In this document: positions 40,010 to 43,043 of the stretch, piece by piece
How the letters are laid out: each line of letters begins with the position of its first letter
Numbering within the stretch: the stretch's first letter is position 1
Source: Myxococcales bacterium
GTDB lineage: Bacteria > Myxococcota_A > Polyangia > Polyangiales > Polyangiaceae
Reading direction: 5' to 3'
DNA: 43,043 bases
Assembly: GCA_023248735.1 (NCBI GenBank)
Contig: JAHFDY010000009.1
Span: 1-43,043 of the forward strand
Translations under genes and position numbers: made by a program
The notes under the pieces: model-generated
What the model was told of the DNA's origin: nothing
Database searches by the model: none
The model's input: only the letters and a program-made list of their open reading frames with translations

Positions 40010-40363
40010 TCAGTGTCTCTTGCCCGCGTCACCCGACATGTTCCCTGCGCCGGCATCGCCGAGGTCCATGTCCCGTTCGTGTGCGGCAGGCATCCATCCC
40101 CCGCCACTGCATGGGCCCCATGCGCCACCATTGCAGGTCTGCGTTCCGTTGTAACAGCTGAAGACGGTTCCGTTTTGGCCGATCATGATCTTGCAGTCGC
40201 GTGATTCGCCTAGCGCGCACGTCGTCGTTGGCGTGCCGGCATCGACCCCGGTGGTGCCACCAAGTTCGGCCGGTCGTTCTGCGCCGCCGGAACAACCTAT
40301 CGATAGGGCGGCAATCATGGCCGCAGAGCCCAGCGCAATCCTGTGCTTGAGTCTCGATTTCAT
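40010..40363 (-). CDS. Short lipoprotein, paralogue of the N-terminus of the neighbouring 1036-residue protein
   Basis: 117 residues. Lipobox SIGC (21-24) is followed by SGGAERPAELGGTTGVDAG; the neighbour has AGRPGELGSGTVAP at the same place. The Cys module CALGESRDCKIMIGQNGTVFSCYNGTQTCNGGAWGPC matches the neighbour's TNCGGVKKVYGDYITCSIGHMTCASGRWGAC in spacing and in the TC..G.WG.C core. After this it ends at the stop at 40010-40012, with no haem motif or propeller. It could be a separate short protein or what is left of a tandem duplicate; the 233 bases up to the neighbour's start show no clear continuation in another frame. The ribosome site is weak. Confidence 0.65.
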   Translation of the reverse strand: MKSRLKHRIALGSAAMIAALSIGCSGGAERPAELGGTTGVDAGTPTTTCALGESRDCKIMIGQNGTVFSCYNGTQTCNGGAWGPCSGGGWMPAAHERDMDLGDAGAGNMSGDAGKRH

Positions 40364-40429
40364 CTCAGTGAAGAGAACGGCACGGGGCGCTAAGCCTTGA
40401 GACGCATATGTGTCGAAGATTGGCCGAGC

Positions 40430-41257
40430 TCAGCCGGCGCCCACCTCGTGGCTGGGCGTGACCGCGGCCAACGCCAGAAACATGCCGAGGATCGGGCCCG
40501 CTCCGTAGCCGAGCAATGCCACAGGAAAGTGTCCAAGGCGAGTAACGATGAACGAGGCAAAGAAGTACACGCCAAGGGACAGCGTGAGCGGTCGCGTAGC
40601 TTTCGGAGCAGCGACAAGTACGGCTGTAGGCAATGCGATTGCGACGAGCGAAAGAACCCCAAGCCAGGGCGCACGTGTAAATGCGAGCTCAACGATGCCT
40701 TCTACCTCTGCGACGGGTGCAAGGCCGTCGGGACGCGACCAGGCGATTGTGATCATCGCAAGGTACGAAAGGGTCCAGAGCAGCGCGGTTGCACCCGTGA
40801 ATCGCCGCCATGTCAACACGAGGAACGCTGCACCAACTGCGGTGGTCTGGCCTGCATCGGGCTGCGCAGCGAGGATCGCAAGAGCGGTCAGTTGAGCCAC
40901 GACGTTGAACGTAGGAAGCAAGGCGGGGTGCGAGCAGGCCACCAGCAGGAGAGGACTCGCAACTCCGGCTACGTACAGCTGAAGAGCGCCGACCGAGACC
41001 CAGCGATGAACGTTGCCTGCGCCTCCGAACAGAAATGGGGAGGCCAAGAAGACGATCGTCACGATCGTGAGCGCTAACGTGCGCCTCGGATCAAGACGTA
41101 CGCGGCGCGCGATCGCAAAGAGGGTGAGGCCGACGACGCAAGCGGCGATCTGCACCAGTTGCCTCGCTTTGGGAACGCCGTGACCATGCATCACCAGGAT
41201 GCCGATTGCGATTGCGGGAATCGGAGTCAATGCGACCCACGACACCGACGTCCGCAT
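40430..41257 (-). CDS. Multi-pass membrane protein with SEDS-like (FtsW/RodA) motifs
   Basis: 275 residues with about eight membrane spans. The stretch GGAGNVHRWVSVGALQLYVAGVASPLLLV resembles the FtsW/RodA segment G-x-x-RWI-x-LG, and AAQPDAGQTTAVGAAFLVLTW resembles their QPDLGT segment 48 residues later, with the same spacing. FtsW and RodA are about 370-410 residues and have a catalytic Asp in a large loop after QPD; here the loop is RPDGLAPVAEVEGIVELAFTRAPW and the total length is shorter, so polymerase activity is unlikely or altered. I regard it as a SEDS-derived family of unknown function. It follows the upstream lipoprotein gene with a single base between stop and ATG, so the two are coupled. 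Confidence 0.6.
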   Translation of the reverse strand: MRTSVSWVALTPIPAIAIGILVMHGHGVPKARQLVQIAACVVGLTLFAIARRVRLDPRRTLALTIVTIVFLASPFLFGGAGNVHRWVSVGALQLYVAGVASPLLLVACSHPALLPTFNVVAQLTALAILAAQPDAGQTTAVGAAFLVLTWRRFTGATALLWTLSYLAMITIAWSRPDGLAPVAEVEGIVELAFTRAPWLGVLSLVAIALPTAVLVAAPKATRPLTLSLGVYFFASFIVTRLGHFPVALLGYGAGPILGMFLALAAVTPSHEVGAG

Positions 41258-41258
41258 T

Positions 41259-41834
41259 CTATTGCCAGCCGCAGATGAAGGCCTGGAGGTCCGGCGGCAT
41301 CGACGTCCAGTCTGCAGGCGCGCGCGTGGGCGGCGTCTTGCACGATTCGGTAAGGCCCCTGTTTTCGATGACGTGCAGCGCGGACCTTTTCGTGAGCTCG
41401 GCCGTCACGACGGTGCCAGAGAACTTTGCGCCGTACTGATAGAACGCGCGCGCGACGATAAAGTGGCGCTGGTTCCATTCTGCTGGAGCGAATGTTTCGG
41501 AACATTCGGCAGGGCCTTCGTCGGACTTGATAGGAATGGCGACCGAGACAAGGGCTTGCTTCACTTTCGTCTGACAAGCCGCGACCGCACTTCGCCGGCC
41601 CGACTTTGGCAGGCAGATCTCTGGCAGCGCGTCGGTGGCGGTGAGTACCTCGTCAGCGCTTGGCTGCCACGATCCGAAGTGCTTGTCGGTTCCGGCTGGC
41701 TCGCACCGCGACACTTCGATCGATGCTTGCGAAGGTACCGATTTGGGTGCGGACCGCGCGCTCGGAGACGTTGCACACGACGAGAGAAGAGCGGTTCCAA
41801 GCATCGAGCAAGTCGCCGTGAGCCGCATCCGCAT
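41259..41834 (-). CDS. Secreted lipoprotein of unknown function
   Basis: 191 residues from the ATG at 41834 (MRMRLTATCSMLGTALLSSCATSPSA); two codons in, another ATG could serve. The frame is open to 41975 without leader. Lipobox LSSC. The mature part has about eight Cys (SRCEPAG, EICLPKSG, AACQTKV, AECSETF, ESCKTPP, FICGWQ) and a globular look, with AFYQYGAKFSGTVVTAELTKRSALHVIENRGLTESC in the middle. No family recognised. It is co-translated with the SEDS-like membrane protein and probably acts with it in the envelope. Confidence 0.72.
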   Translation of the reverse strand: MRMRLTATCSMLGTALLSSCATSPSARSAPKSVPSQASIEVSRCEPAGTDKHFGSWQPSADEVLTATDALPEICLPKSGRRSAVAACQTKVKQALVSVAIPIKSDEGPAECSETFAPAEWNQRHFIVARAFYQYGAKFSGTVVTAELTKRSALHVIENRGLTESCKTPPTRAPADWTSMPPDLQAFICGWQ

Positions 41835-41909
41835 CGGGCAATGGTACGATGCGGTCCGAAGTTCGATCACAAGAATCGGATGGCTCGATTGGGCTAAGCT
41901 ACGCCTGGA

Positions 41910-42680
41910 TTGCGTACGCTTTTCATTACCCTCGGCTTCGCTGCGATGGTCGCACCCAGCGCCGCTCTGGCGCACGACTATTGGCTTTCTCCCGATCCGC
42001 CCGCCGTTGACGGCTCGCGTCGCGTTCGTTTGTTGATGGGCGAAGTTCTTGTGAAGGAAGAGGAGCGTCCATTCGTTGCGGCAGCGTTTTCACGGTTCGT
42101 TCGCGTCAGTTTGGATCGCTCGGAGGACCTACTTTCGGGTGGCGAGTCGGAAGTTGTAGCTCCGCGCGCCCCAACACTCTTTGTGGCAGATCGCCACGCC
42201 CGAATCGCCGTGCTGCCCCCCGAAAAGTTCGAAGCGTACCTTCGCGAGGAAGGGCTCGACGCGATCGTTACTGACCGGCGAGGACGTGGCGAATCGAATC
42301 GTCCGGGACGCGAGCGGTATACGCGCCACCTCAAACTTTTCGTTGGAGCGCCAATTGGATCCGCATCTGGCGCGATTTCAAAACGTAAGTTCGGTCAGCG
42401 GCTTGAGATCACGCTCACCAACAGCGATCTAGGAAAGCGCCTCGAAGCAACGGTCACGTTCGATGGCACGCCGCTCGAGGGCGCATCCGTTGCCGCTTTT
42501 GTGCGAAGAAACGGGTCCGTGAACGTGCAGACGCGTCGCACGAACGAACGCGGCAACGTTATCTTCGAGGCCGCAACTGGCTTTTGGAACTTCCGCCTTG
42601 TGCACATGCAGCGTTGTTACGGTTGCGTTGACGCAGACTGGGAGAGCTTTTGGGCGTCGTTCGTCGTTGAGTTTCGATAG
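41910..42680 (+). CDS. DUF4198-type periplasmic protein
   Basis: 256 residues from a TTG at 41910. The signal peptide is MRTLFITLGFAAMVAPSAALA, cut before HDYWLSPDPPAV; a mature N-terminal His-Asp-Tyr/Phe-Trp is the mark of DUF4198 proteins. The middle contains an RLLMGEVLVKEEERPF sheet region and FVRRNGSVNVQTRRTNERGNVIFEAATGFWNFRLVHMQRCYG, which resembles a carboxypeptidase-regulatory-like or nickel/cobalt-uptake accessory strand pattern. Function is not settled in the family; roles in metal uptake are proposed for some members. The gene starts on the opposite strand, divergent from the lipoprotein at 41259-41834 with 75 bases between them. A possible ribosome site is the CTGGA just before. 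Confidence 0.78.
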   Translation: MRTLFITLGFAAMVAPSAALAHDYWLSPDPPAVDGSRRVRLLMGEVLVKEEERPFVAAAFSRFVRVSLDRSEDLLSGGESEVVAPRAPTLFVADRHARIAVLPPEKFEAYLREEGLDAIVTDRRGRGESNRPGRERYTRHLKLFVGAPIGSASGAISKRKFGQRLEITLTNSDLGKRLEATVTFDGTPLEGASVAAFVRRNGSVNVQTRRTNERGNVIFEAATGFWNFRLVHMQRCYGCVDADWESFWASFVVEFR

Positions 42681-42721
42681 GCTTGTGGCTCATTGGCCCG
42701 ACACTTGCTCTCGGACGAAAC

Positions 42722-43043
42722 ATGAAACGACATTGGCTCCTTCTATTTTCGGCATCTGTTGCGGGTTGCGCGTCAGCAGCTTCGAATCCTGACGGTGGAG
42801 GGCTTCAAGGCGATGCCGCATTGGCACAAGACGCGGGCGGATCGATCATAGGTGAGCCCGGCACCCCGCAGGCCCTTCACGACGTCTCGGTGCTCTGGCC
42901 CCTTCCTAACGAAGTCAATAAAGTTGACCGTCTTCTTGGGCCGGCTTCGGCGGGGGCGAAGGGCGAGCTATTGCCCGCATCGATCTATCAAAAAATGCCT
43001 CAGCTCTCGGTAGCGGCGTTCGCGCGCGAGAATATCCGCGTCG
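42722..43043 (+). CDS. Secreted lipoprotein, 3' end outside the window
   Basis: 107 codons visible and open to the edge. Signal peptide MKRHWLLLFSASVAGC with lipobox VAGC (13-16), then a linker of Gly/Asp/Ala (SNPDGGGLQGDAALAQDAGG). The first part of the mature domain is ALHDVSVLWPLPNEVNKVDRLLGPASAGAKGELLPASIYQKMPQLSV. No family recognised from this fragment. It starts 41 bases behind the DUF4198 gene on the same strand and could be in one operon with it. Confidence 0.75.
   Translation, partial: MKRHWLLLFSASVAGCASAASNPDGGGLQGDAALAQDAGGSIIGEPGTPQALHDVSVLWPLPNEVNKVDRLLGPASAGAKGELLPASIYQKMPQLSVAAFARENIRV

Noticed and set aside
39814..40131. Frame that could continue the short paralogue at 40010
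   Set aside because: Only weak resemblance to the neighbour's sequence (no DPHC or haem-like motif); kept as intergenic.
1..43043. tRNA, rRNA, CRISPR, insertion sequences, prophage or integrase genes
   Set aside because: I found no cloverleaf with a CCA end, no spaced repeats and no transposase or integrase motif; the gene order reads as ordinary chromosome.

Overview
The window looks like chromosomal DNA of a myxobacterium (Myxococcota), most probably of the Polyangia type. This is an inference from style, not from a marker-gene phylogeny. At least fifteen genes encode predicted secreted lipoproteins. Several have an Asp/Gly/Ala/Ser linker right after the lipobox cysteine and Cys-rich repeat modules. 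MopE-type metal-binding motifs, YHYH proteins, PD40/FG-GAP propellers and cytochrome c lipoproteins with unusual haem spacing also fit that group. No rRNA, tRNA, insertion sequence, phage gene or CRISPR array was seen. The genes are densely packed and switch strand often.

Layout. 1-5.6 kb: two coupled MopE/beta-propeller lipoproteins, a wrecked ferritin-like lipoprotein gene, a GH16 glucanase, an orphan C-terminal gene fragment, then a divergent pair of a CX4CH cytochrome lipoprotein and a PHM-type copper monooxygenase. 5.6-10.9 kb: a DsbA-like isomerase/MarR operon with an operator-like palindrome, a phosphoesterase, a lipoprotein/retropepsin-PDZ pair and a VOC protein. 10.9-15.5 kb: chromate transporter, NAPE-PLD-like metallo-hydrolase, and a barrel-barrel-cytochrome c operon. 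15.5-23.6 kb: methyltransferase, DUF1697, sterol desaturase and small membrane proteins; a zinc-free S4 (rpsD); an adenosine deaminase/FAD oxidoreductase pair; a membrane protein behind a perfect 33-bp operator; an RNA methyltransferase; and a 32-residue Lys-rich protein. 23.7-30.2 kb: a YHYH protein, then an ECF sigma factor coupled to a 1287-residue anti-sigma/FecR/VIT/vWA/TPR-like fusion, then a second sterol desaturase-family protein. 30.3-31 kb: a Phd/VapC-type toxin-antitoxin module whose palindromic operator covers its start codon. 31-43 kb: a cytochrome P450, several secreted lipoproteins (an unknown 539-residue one, Cys-rich, FG-GAP, and a 1036-residue cytochrome/PD40 protein with a truncated paralogue), a membrane protein resembling part of FtsW/RodA, a DUF4198 protein, and a lipoprotein cut by the window edge.

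The strongest candidate for an undescribed system is the sigma factor plus giant anti-sigma fusion at 24833-29283. It physically joins a sigma-binding zinc finger, a membrane anchor, a FecR sensor-like domain and a large VIT/vWA ectodomain, so it could be a one-protein surface sensor controlling transcription. Next are the shared operator-like palindromes at 6725-6740 and 22584-22616, which suggest a small MarR regulon, and the divergent copper monooxygenase/cytochrome module.

All starts and functions come from reading the sequence only. No similarity search was run, and family names rest on motifs visible in the translations.
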